Notes: generated by a model not told the origin, from the sequence alone. A stretch of DNA of 64,000 nt from Hymenobacter sediminis (GCF_003231285.1 NZ_QKNS01000008.1:186001-250000), one strand, 5' to 3'. Shown: positions 32,286 to 40,872, counted from the first letter of the stretch. Numbers and translations are program-made.

Positions 32286-32948
32286 ATGTCAACCAAACTG
32301 CCTAACCTGCTCTTCGATTTTGGAGGCGTTATTATCAACATCGATTACGCCCTGACCCGCGAGGCCATGCGCCGATACGGCGCCAGCATTGAGTTTACTC
32401 AGGCGGCCCAGGCCGAACTATTTGACCTGATGGAAACTGGCCGTCTCACTCCGGAGGAGTTCCGGAAGGGACTGCGGGAACACTACCAACTAACGGCTAC
32501 CGATGCCGAATTGGATGCTGCCTGGAACGCCATGCTGCTGGATGTGCCCGCCGAGCGCCTAGCCCTGATTGCGGAGCTACGTGCCCAGGGTCACCAGACC
32601 GCCCTGCTCTCCAACACCAACCAGATTCATATTGAGGAGATTAACCGGCGCCTGCGCGAGCAGTACAGCTTCGAGCACGGCATTGCCGATGCCCTGGATC
32701 GGGTATTTTACTCCCAGGAGGTAGGATGGCGCAAGCCTGGTGAGGAAATTTTCCGGCACGCCCTGGAGCAGATGAACTGGAAGGCCGAAGAAACGTTATT
32801 CATTGAAGACAGCCCCCAGCACATTGAAACGGCTCGCCGGCTGGGGCTGCGCACCTTATTTCTGACTCCGCCGCTCACGCTGCAAGACGCTTTGCCCGCT
32901 GCCCTTCGTGCCTTTCCCCGAGAATACTCCGCCCCTACCCCCGCCTGA
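32286..32948 (+). CDS. HAD-superfamily hydrolase (YihX-like phosphatase)
   Basis: 220 residues from the ATG at 32286 (MSTKLPNLLFDFGGVI). HAD motifs in order: LLFDFGGVIINIDY (D nucleophile with DxG variant, as in YihX glucose-1-phosphatases), ALLSNTNQIH, VGWRKPGEEIF (Lys), and LFIEDSPQHIETARRLGL. A four-helix cap lies between motifs 1 and 2. It is likely a cytosolic sugar-phosphate phosphatase. The last 41 bp overlap the start of the site-2 protease gene in another frame, indicating translational coupling or a later start of that gene. Confidence 0.88.
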   Translation: MSTKLPNLLFDFGGVIINIDYALTREAMRRYGASIEFTQAAQAELFDLMETGRLTPEEFRKGLREHYQLTATDAELDAAWNAMLLDVPAERLALIAELRAQGHQTALLSNTNQIHIEEINRRLREQYSFEHGIADALDRVFYSQEVGWRKPGEEIFRHALEQMNWKAEETLFIEDSPQHIETARRLGLRTLFLTPPLTLQDALPAALRAFPREYSAPTPA

Positions 32949-34161
32949 GCGCGAGGTCCCGTTTCCGCTTACCCATGCTGCCCTGGCTGCCCGCGAAGCT
33001 GAGGCAGCCTTTACCCGCTACGAGCGGCCAGCCCGCCCCCGCTGGTGGCGCTACGGCCTGCACCTGCTGCTGTTCCTTGTTACGCTCCTGACAGCTACCC
33101 TTGCCGGCTTTTCTCTGCAAACGGGTACTGTTGACTTTATACCGGTGCAGCTTTTCTGGCGAGTTCCGGTAGCGCAATGGCCTCAGTTTCTGGAGCCAGG
33201 GCTTTGGTACTCAGTGCCCTTTCTGGGGGTGCTGGCCGTACATGAGTTTGGGCACTACTTCACGGCCCGCTACAACCGAATCCGGACGACGCTGCCTTAT
33301 TTCATCCCCTTCCCGATGGGCTTCGGCACGTTCGGGGCCGTTATCCGAATCAAGGACCGAATTTTTTCGCGGCGGGAGTTTTTTGACGTGGGCATAGCCG
33401 GTCCGCTGGCGGGCTTGGTAGTAGCGGTGGGTATATTGGCCTACGGGCTTACCCACCTGCCGCCGCTGGAGTACCTGTATGGCATACACCCGGAGTACCG
33501 TTTCTACGGTGCGGCGTATGCCCAGCACGCCTACCAGCCGGGGCAACCGGTGGGCTACGTGTTGTCGCAGCCGTTGCTGTTTCAAGGCATGGCCTCCCTG
33601 TTGGCCGACCCTACCCTGATGCCCCACCCCAACGAACTGCTGCACTACCCCTTGTTGGTAGCTGGAGTGTTGTCGTTGTTTTTTACGGCTCTGAATCTAT
33701 TGCCCATTGGTCAGCTTGATGGGGGACACATTGTGTATGGTCTGTTAGGCCCTCAGCGTGCAGCACGGGTGTCGGTGGTGCTGTTCACGGCCTTTATCTT
33801 TTACGCTGGGCTAGGGCTTTTCTCCACCTTCTCCGACTCCGATGTGTGGCTGTATGGGGCGCTACCCTACGGTGCGTATCTGGTGGCGGTATTCCGGCGG
33901 GTAGTGCCCACCCTGAGGCGTGCGCTGCTGCTGGGGGCTGGTGTGTGGGCGGCTCAGATAGCTTTGGCGTCGTTGTTTCCGGGCTTGGAGGGCAACCCTG
34001 GCTGGTTGTTGTTTGGGCTGATGCTGGCCCGGCTAACCGGCATTTTTCACCCGCCAGCTCCTGATGAGCGCCCACTTTCTACGGGCCGAAAAGTGTTGGG
34101 CTGGTTAATGCTGGTTATTTTTGTGCTCTGCTTTACGCCTTTCCCTTTTATTATCCGCTAA
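32908..34161 (+). CDS. Site-2 protease family membrane metalloprotease (M50)
   Basis: 417 residues, six to eight hydrophobic helices. Zinc site H112-E113-x-x-H116 in LAVHEFGHYFTARY and the second ligand D271 in NLLPIGQLDGGH. Between them is the conserved FIPFPMGFGTFGAVIRIKDR segment. The Pro-rich N-terminal ~50 residues are probably cytosolic. It would cut membrane-embedded substrates; the target is unknown, and no anti-sigma factor is adjacent. The chosen ATG overlaps the HAD gene by 41 bp, and no other Met occurs before the active site. Confidence 0.9.
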   Translation: MPFPENTPPLPPPEREVPFPLTHAALAAREAEAAFTRYERPARPRWWRYGLHLLLFLVTLLTATLAGFSLQTGTVDFIPVQLFWRVPVAQWPQFLEPGLWYSVPFLGVLAVHEFGHYFTARYNRIRTTLPYFIPFPMGFGTFGAVIRIKDRIFSRREFFDVGIAGPLAGLVVAVGILAYGLTHLPPLEYLYGIHPEYRFYGAAYAQHAYQPGQPVGYVLSQPLLFQGMASLLADPTLMPHPNELLHYPLLVAGVLSLFFTALNLLPIGQLDGGHIVYGLLGPQRAARVSVVLFTAFIFYAGLGLFSTFSDSDVWLYGALPYGAYLVAVFRRVVPTLRRALLLGAGVWAAQIALASLFPGLEGNPGWLLFGLMLARLTGIFHPPAPDERPLSTGRKVLGWLMLVIFVLCFTPFPFIIR

Positions 34162-34205
34162 AGCTATTTGCCGGATAGGCCGCGTGGCTAGTGCCGGCTT
34201 TGCGA

Positions 34206-34859
34206 ATGACATTTCTTCAGTTTTCTCAATCTCACTTTTTCCGAGGCTCCACGCTGTTGCTCATGCGCCAGCACGGACTGTATGTAAGCCAGCGCAACCG
34301 ACGCGGGGTTGCGTGGCTGGAAACTGAAATTCCTTACGAAGAGCTGCTACCAGTAGGGCTTGAGTACGCCGCGCCCGGTCCGCTCCGCGCACCCTCCCTC
34401 GGGAGCTGGGTAGGCATTTGGGTGGTGCTGCAGGTGCTGGTGCAACTCCTGAAAACTCAGCCTCAACTATCTGAGGAGCTGGTATGGGTAGGAGCCATAG
34501 GGTTTGTGCTTGGCCTTAGTGCAGTTTACTTGGTGCGGCGCTACCTGCAGCGTACCGTTACGCTGGGCACCAACCGCATCCGTATTACCCTCCGCGACCA
34601 GAAAAACCAGCGCGCGGCTCTGGAGGCCTTTACGGAGGAGCTCCGCCAACGGGCTCACGGTTATCTGCGCGAAGAGTACGCTCAAATTAACCCTCTGGGC
34701 CCCATAGAATTGCAGCTTCACCGCCTCAAGTGGTTGCATCACCTGGAGGTTCTTTCTGCCGCCGAGCTTAAGAGCCTCAGCACTCGCCTTACCGGCCGCC
34801 TCTCGCTCGACCCGCTTACGCTCATGGGCCAGGAGTTGGAAACACCCTATGTAAACTAA
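34206..34859 (+). CDS. Membrane-hairpin protein, PH-like plus SHOCT-like (copy 1)
   Basis: 217 residues from the ATG at 34206. Layout: beta-rich N-terminus (HGLYVSQRNRRGVAWLETEI, PYEELLPVG), two hydrophobic helices (~75-125), a second beta part (TVTLGTNRIRITLRDQKNQR), a helix (AALEAFTEELRQRAHGYL), and a C-terminal helical hairpin like a SHOCT motif (LQLHRLKWLHHLEVLSAAEL). The start and helices recall bacterial PH-domain membrane proteins. It is paralogous to the next gene along its whole length. Function unknown. The moderate divergence suggests an old tandem duplication. Confidence 0.7.
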   Translation: MTFLQFSQSHFFRGSTLLLMRQHGLYVSQRNRRGVAWLETEIPYEELLPVGLEYAAPGPLRAPSLGSWVGIWVVLQVLVQLLKTQPQLSEELVWVGAIGFVLGLSAVYLVRRYLQRTVTLGTNRIRITLRDQKNQRAALEAFTEELRQRAHGYLREEYAQINPLGPIELQLHRLKWLHHLEVLSAAELKSLSTRLTGRLSLDPLTLMGQELETPYVN

Positions 34860-34889
34860 GTTATTACTGCGTTCTTATCCTGTTCTTCT

Positions 34890-35543
34890 ATGCCTAATAG
34901 CCTTGTCCACCAGGAACTCAGACAATCATACCCTCTCGTTGGCTATACTCATCTTACCTTGGGAGAGGCAGGCTTATCCGTGGAGCAGACCCGCTTCTTC
35001 AACCGCACCGAACTCCTGATTCCATATGAAGATCTACTTCCTATTGGCAGGGGCCGGCACCACAATTTCCCTTTCCGACTTACACTAGCGGCCCTCTTCG
35101 TTGGGTTTGGCTGCTTGAAGGCAGTGTATATGCTGATTATGCAGCCTAATCATCGCGAGTCGGCTGGGTGGCTTTTGCTACTTTTGCTAGGAGTGTTAGC
35201 GGTAGTAGTTTATCAAGCCCTGCAGCTTTGGCGGCACGATTTTCTGCTGACTACCGGACGAGGTAACATCATCCTCTTTGATAGCCGGCGGAACCGTGTG
35301 GCTCTCGAATCCTTTGTGACCACCTTGCGTGATCATACTCATGCGGCCCTGCTCAACCGCTATGCTATCATTGATGCCTTACTGCCTGCTGAGCCTCAGC
35401 TCAGCCGCCTGCAATGGCTACATTCATTGGGTGTTCTTACTGAAAGCCAATTCCACAACCTAAAAACTCGGTTGATTGGACGTTTTTATGGGAGCGAAAA
35501 TATTCTCGGTAGTGAGCACGGGCTGGCACCATCGGAAAATTAA
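34890..35543 (+). CDS. Membrane-hairpin protein, PH-like plus SHOCT-like (copy 2)
   Basis: 217 residues, the same layout as the gene 30 bp upstream: AGLSVEQTRFFNRTELLIPY followed by EDLLPIG, two membrane helices (FRLTLAALFVGFGCLKAVYM, and WLLLLLLGVLAVVVYQALQL), IILFDSRRNRVALESFVTTL, and LSRLQWLHSLGVLTESQFHN followed by LKTRL at the SHOCT-like end. The shared spacing of IPYEELLPVG/IPYEDLLPIG and RNxxALExF proves common descent. It ends at a strong bidirectional terminator. Confidence 0.7.
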   Translation: MPNSLVHQELRQSYPLVGYTHLTLGEAGLSVEQTRFFNRTELLIPYEDLLPIGRGRHHNFPFRLTLAALFVGFGCLKAVYMLIMQPNHRESAGWLLLLLLGVLAVVVYQALQLWRHDFLLTTGRGNIILFDSRRNRVALESFVTTLRDHTHAALLNRYAIIDALLPAEPQLSRLQWLHSLGVLTESQFHNLKTRLIGRFYGSENILGSEHGLAPSEN

Positions 35544-35544
35544 A

Positions 35545-35588
35545 TAACAAAGAACCCGCTGACAGTGCTGCCAGCGGGTTCTTTGTTA
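35545..35588. terminator. Bidirectional terminator between converging genes
   Basis: A perfect 17-bp stem TAACAAAGAACCCGCTG (35545-35561) / 35572-35588 with a 10-nt loop and A/T-rich ends, starting two bases after the + strand stop and 19 bp from the pgk stop. Confidence 0.92.
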
Positions 35589-35606
35589 TGCTAGATAGCT
35601 ACCTGC

Positions 35607-36791
35607 TTACCCAAGCGCCGTAACGCCGGGCAGCTCCTTGCCTTCCATGTACTCCAGCAGGGCGCCGCCGCCGGTGCTGATGTAGGAAACCTGCTCCGAG
35701 AAGCCCAGTTGGTTTACGGCCGCTGCCGAGTCGCCGCCGCCGATGAGGCTGAAGGCGCCGCCCTGGGTAGCATCGGCAATGGCCTGGGCTACGGACTCGG
35801 TGCCTTTGGCAAAGCTGCTCATTTCGAACACGCCCATGGGGCCGTTCCACAGGATGGTCTTCGACTGGCGCACGATGTCGGAGAAAGCCTTGATAGACTC
35901 CGGGCCGAGGTCGAGGCCCAGCCAGCCATCCGGAATCTGGTTGTTGGGGGCCACTTTGGTTTCCGCGTCGTTGGCAAACTTGTCGGCAATGACGCTGTCG
36001 GTGGGCAGCACTAGGTTTACGCCTTTGGCTTTAGCCTTCTCGATCAGCTCCAGGGCCAGGTCCATCTTATCGGCTTCCAGCAGGGAATTGCCGATTTGGC
36101 CACCCTGGGCCTTGGCAAAGGTGTAGGCCATGCCACCCCCGATGAGCAGGTTATCTACCTTGTCGAGCAGCTTCTCGATGATGAGAATTTTGTCGGAAAT
36201 CTTGGCGCCGCCCATGATGGCGGTGAAGGGGCGCTCAGCTTGTTCCAGCACCTTTTTGGCGTTGTCCAGCTCGCCCTGCAGCAGGTAGCCGCCTACCCGG
36301 TCTTCGGGCGCAAAGCTCTCAGCAATAACCGCGGTGGAGGCGTGCTTGCGGTGCGCGGCCCCGAAGGCATCGTTCACGTACACCTGACCGAGTTTAGCCA
36401 GCTTGGCGGCAAACTCCGCGTTGCCTTTTTCTTCTTCGCCGTAGAAGCGCACGTTTTCTACCAGCAGAATCTGGCCGGGCTGCAGGGCCTGGGCTTTTTC
36501 CTCAGCCTGCAGGGCGTCATCGGCAAACTGCACTTCCTGGCCGTACTCCTGGCCCAGACGGGCGACAATGTGCTTCAGGGAGTATTTTTCTTCCGGTCCG
36601 CCCTTGGGCCGGCCCAGGTGCGAGAGCAGCACCACGGAGCCACCATCCTGCAGGATTTTCTTGATGGTAGGGGTAGCGGCCCGGATGCGGGTGTCATCGG
36701 TAATGGCGAAGCTCTTATCCAGCGGCACGTTGAAGTCCACGCGCACCACGGCACGCTTGCCGGCGAAGTTGTACTGATCGAGGGTTTTCAT
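35607..36791 (-). CDS. pgk: Phosphoglycerate kinase
   Basis: 394 residues from the ATG at 36791 (MKTLDQYNFAGKRAVVRVDF); the longer frame upstream is not part of the family. Glycolytic ATP-forming enzyme, cytoplasmic. Signatures: RVDFNVPLD, the substrate-binding SHLGRPKGGPEEKYSL, VNDAFGAAHRKHAST, NGPMGVFEMSSFAKGT, and the nucleotide site LIGGGDSAAAVNQLG. Length is normal. It is transcribed divergently from the D-Ala-D-Ala ligase gene. Confidence 0.97.
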   Translation of the reverse strand: MKTLDQYNFAGKRAVVRVDFNVPLDKSFAITDDTRIRAATPTIKKILQDGGSVVLLSHLGRPKGGPEEKYSLKHIVARLGQEYGQEVQFADDALQAEEKAQALQPGQILLVENVRFYGEEEKGNAEFAAKLAKLGQVYVNDAFGAAHRKHASTAVIAESFAPEDRVGGYLLQGELDNAKKVLEQAERPFTAIMGGAKISDKILIIEKLLDKVDNLLIGGGMAYTFAKAQGGQIGNSLLEADKMDLALELIEKAKAKGVNLVLPTDSVIADKFANDAETKVAPNNQIPDGWLGLDLGPESIKAFSDIVRQSKTILWNGPMGVFEMSSFAKGTESVAQAIADATQGGAFSLIGGGDSAAAVNQLGFSEQVSYISTGGGALLEYMEGKELPGVTALG

Positions 36792-36982
36792 GGAAAAGGA
36801 AATGGGTTTGGCTGGGGCGAAGGTAAGATTTTGAGACAATGAGGGGGTAGTCGGAAAACGCATACGCGAAAAGCAGGAAGATTACGGTTCACGGATTCTA
36901 CTTGACACATTCTGCCTAGGCTCTTTGTTGGTGCGCAGTAGCAAGCGTTGCGTATCCGTTACGTCCTCACCTCCCGAAATAC

Positions 36983-36990
36983 TACCTTTG
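36983..36990 (+). promoter_or_regulatory. -7 promoter box close to the ddl start
   Basis: TACCTTTG matches TAnnTTTG exactly and ends 9 nt before the ATG at 37000. If used, transcription would start only 0-5 nt before the start codon, giving a nearly leaderless mRNA. A well-spaced TTG at -33 is not visible (the nearest match is poor). Confidence 0.35.
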
Positions 36991-36999
36991 CCCCTACGT

Positions 37000-39774
37000 A
37001 TGAAAATAGGCATCTTCTTCGGCGGCCCGTCGCGTGAGCGGGAAATCAGCTTCGCGGGCGGCCGCACCGTGTACGATAACCTGGATAAGTCCTTGTTTGA
37101 GGCCGTTCCCGTGTTTGTGGACAGCCGCGGCAACTTCATTCAGCTCAACTGGGAGTATATCTATAAAGGCACCATCCGGGACTTTTACCCGCCCGTATCG
37201 GCGCTGCCGCGCACGGAGCTGCCGGTGCAGATGTACTTCGAGAGCTTGGGCGAACTAAGCCTGGAGGAGCAGGACCGCATCATTTCTGAAGTGGGCCGCC
37301 GCATTCAGCCCCAAGAGCTGAGCAGCCTCATGGACTTTGCTTTCCTGGCTCTGCACGGACCGGCGGGCGAAGACGGCGCCATTCAGGGCTTGCTGGAATG
37401 GTACGGCATTCCGTACTCGGGCTCCGGCATTCTGCCCTCGGCCTTCGGCATCGATAAGATTGCCCAGAAAAAGCTCCTAAAAGCCCTGAATCGCCCTACC
37501 CCCGACTTCCGCCTCATCACGGCTGAAGAGTGGGACGCCGCCGACGCACAGGCTACCCTCGACTACCTGGTGCGCGAGTTGGGCTTGCCGATAGTGTTTA
37601 AGGCCCCGCGCCAGGGTAGCAGCATTGGCGTGAGCATTCTGCGCGAAGCCAACGTAGCAAAATTCGCCACGGCCGTGGAGCGCAGCCTGTTCCGCAAAAC
37701 CGTAACGCGCCAGGAGTGGCAGGGCCTATCGGAGCAAAAGAAAACGGTGTGGCTGCAGCAGCTGGTGGATATCCGCGAGGGGATTGGCCTGCCGGTAGTG
37801 GTGGAGTTGCCTGTTAGCAGTTCTCAGCTGTCAGGTGCAAGCAACGACAGCACTGCCAGCAACTGGCAACCGGCAACTGCTAACTCGCAACTGATTTATC
37901 AGCCCGAGCAACTCCTGAACACGCTAAACGAGCAGCTGCAAACCGCCGAAGCGGTACGCCTGACCAGCGTGGAAGGCGAAACCCAGGTGCTGGTAGAAAG
38001 CTTCGTGCAGGGCCGCGAGTTTTCGTGCATTGTGGTGGAAGACCCCACCGGGCAGCCCCTGGCCCTACCCCCCACGGAGATTGTAAAGGGCGAGGAAATG
38101 TTCGACTACCGCTCGAAATACCTGCCTGGCCTCTCGCGTAAAGTCACCCCCATTGATCTGCCCGAAGCTGATATTCAGCGCATCCGCGAAGCCTGTGAGG
38201 AGATGTTCCGCACCTTCGGCTTCCAGGTGTACGCCCGCCTCGACGGCTTCATTGGCGCCGACGGCAAGCTGTTCCTCAATGACCCGAATACGACCTCGGG
38301 TATGCTGCCGGCCTCGTTCTTTTTCCACCAGGCCGCTGAAATTGGGCTGAACCCTTCGCAGTTCCTGACTTACCTGATTCGGACCTCCCTGGCGGCGCGG
38401 CGCCGGGCAGGGCTGCGGCCCGTGAAGCTGGCCGGCCTGCTCACCCAACTGGATGCAGCCGTAGCGGCCCGAGCCTCGGAGGAGCGCACCCGCACCAAAG
38501 TGGCCGTGATTATGGGCGGTTACTCCTCGGAGCGGCACATTTCGGTGGAAAGCGGCCGCAACATCTACGAGAAGCTCAGCTCCTCGGTGAAGTACGAGCC
38601 GGTTCCGGTGTTTCTGACGGGTAGCAGCCAGGAGTTCCGGCTTTACGTGCTGCCCATCAACGTGATGCTCAAAGACAACGCCGACGACATTCGGGAGAAA
38701 GTGGAGCACATGGAGGCCGGCCACGGCCTGCACCCCATCTTGGAGCGCATTCGTCGTGAGGCTTCGGCTATTACTAGCACCTACGCCGGGCAGCCCACGG
38801 CCCAGCCCAGCCGCGTATCCTTCGATGAGTTGGCACAGATGGTGGATGAGGTGTTTATTGCCCTGCACGGCCGCCCCGGCGAGGATGGCGCCCTGCAGCG
38901 GGAGCTGGAAAAATATGGCCTGCCCTACAACGGCTCGGGCGTGGAAAGCTCCAGCATTACCATCAATAAGTTCGAGACCAACCGCCGCCTGCGCGAAGCC
39001 GGCATGCGCGTGGCCGAGCACCGCATGGCTAACCGCCTGGAGTGGGACGCTGACCACGAAGGCTTCTACCGCAGCCTGGAAACCCAGTTCCCCTACCCCT
39101 TCATTGCCAAGCCTGCCGACGACGGCTGCTCTTCGGCCGTGAAGAAAATCAAGAACCGCCAGGAGTTGGAGGCCTTCACCCGCCTCATCTTCCGCGACCA
39201 GGAGGCGCTCAGCGAGGCCGAAGCTACTACCCTCAGCCTGGGCTTCAAGGAGGAATTCCCGCAGAAGGATGCTTTCCTGGTAGAAACCCTGATTGACCGC
39301 GACGGCGCCGCGCACTTCCTGGAAATTACGGGCGGTCTGCTCACTCACTGGACTGACGGCGGTGAGTTGCAGATTGAAGTGTTTGAAGCCTCCGAGGCCC
39401 TGGCCACCGGCGAGGTGCTGAGCCTGGAGGAAAAATTCCTGGCCGGCGAAGGCCAGAATATTACCCCGGCCCGCTACGCTACGGACCTCACGGAGCGCCA
39501 GCGCGTGTCGGAGGAAGTGAAGAAGGAGCTGCGCCGGGTGGCTGAAATCCTGAATATTCAGGGCTATGCCCGCATTGATGCGTTTGTGCGGGTGCGCCAG
39601 AACGGGGCCGTGGAGGTGATTATCATTGAGGTGAACTCCCTACCCGGCATGACGCCCGCCACCTGCATCTTCCACCAAACCGCCCTGGCCGGCTACACCC
39701 CCTACGACTTCATCGACCGGATTCTAGAGTTCGGCAAGCAGCGGACCGAGAAGGCCACTGCCGTGCAGAGTTAG
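37000..39774 (+). CDS. Tandem-fused D-alanine--D-alanine ligase
   Basis: 924 residues, about twice the usual Ddl length. The start ATG (37000) precedes KIGIFFGGPSREREISFAGG. Module 1 (~1-490): HGPAGEDGAIQGLLEWYGIP, GSGILPSAFGIDKIAQKKLL, APRQGSSIGVS, FDYRSKYLPGLSRKVTP, and LNDPNTTSGMLPASFFF, where the usual metal-binding Glu of E-x-N-T is Asp. Module 2 (~505-924): KVAVIMGGYSSERHISVESG, HGRPGEDGALQRELEKYGLP, YNGSGVESSSITINKFETN, and the canonical IIIEVNSLPGMTPAT, but no FDYxxKY loop. Each half thus keeps parts the other lacks. It makes D-Ala-D-Ala for peptidoglycan. The PASTA gene follows. An inverted repeat sits inside module 1. Confidence 0.92.
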   Translation: MKIGIFFGGPSREREISFAGGRTVYDNLDKSLFEAVPVFVDSRGNFIQLNWEYIYKGTIRDFYPPVSALPRTELPVQMYFESLGELSLEEQDRIISEVGRRIQPQELSSLMDFAFLALHGPAGEDGAIQGLLEWYGIPYSGSGILPSAFGIDKIAQKKLLKALNRPTPDFRLITAEEWDAADAQATLDYLVRELGLPIVFKAPRQGSSIGVSILREANVAKFATAVERSLFRKTVTRQEWQGLSEQKKTVWLQQLVDIREGIGLPVVVELPVSSSQLSGASNDSTASNWQPATANSQLIYQPEQLLNTLNEQLQTAEAVRLTSVEGETQVLVESFVQGREFSCIVVEDPTGQPLALPPTEIVKGEEMFDYRSKYLPGLSRKVTPIDLPEADIQRIREACEEMFRTFGFQVYARLDGFIGADGKLFLNDPNTTSGMLPASFFFHQAAEIGLNPSQFLTYLIRTSLAARRRAGLRPVKLAGLLTQLDAAVAARASEERTRTKVAVIMGGYSSERHISVESGRNIYEKLSSSVKYEPVPVFLTGSSQEFRLYVLPINVMLKDNADDIREKVEHMEAGHGLHPILERIRREASAITSTYAGQPTAQPSRVSFDELAQMVDEVFIALHGRPGEDGALQRELEKYGLPYNGSGVESSSITINKFETNRRLREAGMRVAEHRMANRLEWDADHEGFYRSLETQFPYPFIAKPADDGCSSAVKKIKNRQELEAFTRLIFRDQEALSEAEATTLSLGFKEEFPQKDAFLVETLIDRDGAAHFLEITGGLLTHWTDGGELQIEVFEASEALATGEVLSLEEKFLAGEGQNITPARYATDLTERQRVSEEVKKELRRVAEILNIQGYARIDAFVRVRQNGAVEVIIIEVNSLPGMTPATCIFHQTALAGYTPYDFIDRILEFGKQRTEKATAVQS
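37813..37884. repeat. Inverted-repeat insertion inside ddl
   Basis: GTTAGCAGTT (37813-37822) and AACTGCTAAC (37875-37884) bound 72 bp with CAACTGGCAACCGGCAACTG-type repetition. In frame it encodes a Ser/Asn/Gln-rich stretch (SSSQLSGASNDSTASNWQPA) between two conserved ATP-grasp segments, where family members have a short loop. Similar AACTGGTAACTGGCAAC words occur at 53422-53438 outside genes. Confidence 0.55.
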
Positions 39775-39784
39775 CATACTAGTT

Positions 39785-39897
39785 CCCCCTCCTCAGCTGA
39801 GGAGGGGTTAGGGGTGGTTGAAGGACTAGAGCTAAAACTAGAACTAGTATTCGTTCAATGCTTCGGTCAACTACCCCTAGCCCTTCCTCATCTGAGG
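39785..39897. repeat. Palindromic intergenic repeat element
   Basis: The left arm 39791-39820 (CCTCAGCTGAGGAGGGGTTA and on to GGTGGTTG) and the right arm 39868-39897 are inverted copies, 26 of 30 positions pairing. Both ends carry the smaller palindrome CCTCAG/CTGAGG. The centre and flanks are full of CTAG words (ACTAGAACTAGT). No coding capacity. It resembles REP/MITE-like repeats. Confidence 0.65.
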
Positions 39898-39969
39898 ACA
39901 GAAACTAGCACTAGCCTTCTAATTTCTAGCTTTGTTGCTTCTAGCCTTCAGTTATTAATCTTTCCCCTG

Positions 39970-40755
39970 ATGTCTTTCTTTAAATCCGATACTCCCGCCG
40001 ACCTGCTCAAGCATGTGCTGGTGATTTTGCTGGCGACGGGTATCTTGGTGTTCGGGTTCTTTTACGTGTATCTGCCCATCACCACCAACCACGGCGAAAC
40101 CATTGTGGTACCCAAGGTAACGGGCATGAGTCAGGCCGAACTGGAGGACTACCTCGACGAGCGGGACCTGGCCTATTTCGTGGATGACAGCACCTACGAC
40201 GCCAGCATCCGACCCGGCACTGTGCTGACCCAGGAGCCCAAGGCAGGCGAAAAGGTGAAGGAAGGCCGTAAGATTTATATTTCGGTGGCCATGAAGAACC
40301 CGCCCGTCATCAAGATGCCCAAACTGACGGACGGCTCCCTGAAAAACGCCCAGCTCATTCTGAAAAGCTATGACCTGATTGTGGGCCAGATTAAGCTCGT
40401 GCCCAACATCCAGAAAGATGCCGTACTGCGGCAGTTTGTGGGCGGCAAGGAGGTAGCACCGGGCGCGGCCATCACCAAAGGCACCCGCGTAGATCTGGAG
40501 GTGGGCGACGGCCTGGGCAATCAGGAATTCCCCATGCCGAACCTGGTGAACATGCCCGTCGATGAAGCTACTACCCTACTCGTGGGCCAGGGCCTGCAGG
40601 TAGGCGAAATTTTCTATCAGGAACCCGAAGAAGGCCAGACGGAAGGCACCGTAGTAAAGCAACGTCCCGTGGCCACCCCCGGCACTACCATCCGGATGGG
40701 CCAGTTGGTTGACCTCTGGGTGGCTGGCCAGGAGCCCGTGAAGGCAGTTCAATAG
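39970..40755 (+). CDS. PASTA-domain membrane protein
   Basis: 261 residues from the ATG at 39970 (MSFFKSDTPADLLKHVLVIL); the 52 codons upstream belong to the repeat element. One N-terminal membrane helix (VLVILLATGILVFGFFYVYL), then three extracytoplasmic PASTA domains: VVPKVTGMSQAELEDYLDER, IKMPKLTDGSLKNAQLILKS, and PMPNLVNMPVDEATTLLVGQ. PASTA domains bind peptidoglycan fragments. There is no kinase or transpeptidase domain. Its position after ddl supports a cell-wall role. Followed by its own terminator. Confidence 0.92.
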   Translation: MSFFKSDTPADLLKHVLVILLATGILVFGFFYVYLPITTNHGETIVVPKVTGMSQAELEDYLDERDLAYFVDDSTYDASIRPGTVLTQEPKAGEKVKEGRKIYISVAMKNPPVIKMPKLTDGSLKNAQLILKSYDLIVGQIKLVPNIQKDAVLRQFVGGKEVAPGAAITKGTRVDLEVGDGLGNQEFPMPNLVNMPVDEATTLLVGQGLQVGEIFYQEPEEGQTEGTVVKQRPVATPGTTIRMGQLVDLWVAGQEPVKAVQ

Positions 40756-40774
40756 TCAGGTTGAAATACCCGCG

Positions 40775-40809
40775 AAAAAGGTTCGTTGTGTTAGCAGCGA
40801 ACCTTTTTC
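40775..40809 (+). terminator. Terminator after the PASTA gene
   Basis: AAAAAGGTTCG (40775-40785) pairs with CGAACCTTTTT, 12-nt loop, 20 bp after the stop. Confidence 0.88.
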
Positions 40810-40872
40810 TGTTTCTGTCCGTGAGAGCAGCACGGGCGTTTTACTCCGGCTGGTTTCCCTTACTTTGTTCTG

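Noticed and set aside
38065..39348. 427-codon open frame antisense to the second Ddl module
   Set aside because: Same reason: shadow of a gene with all ligase motifs.
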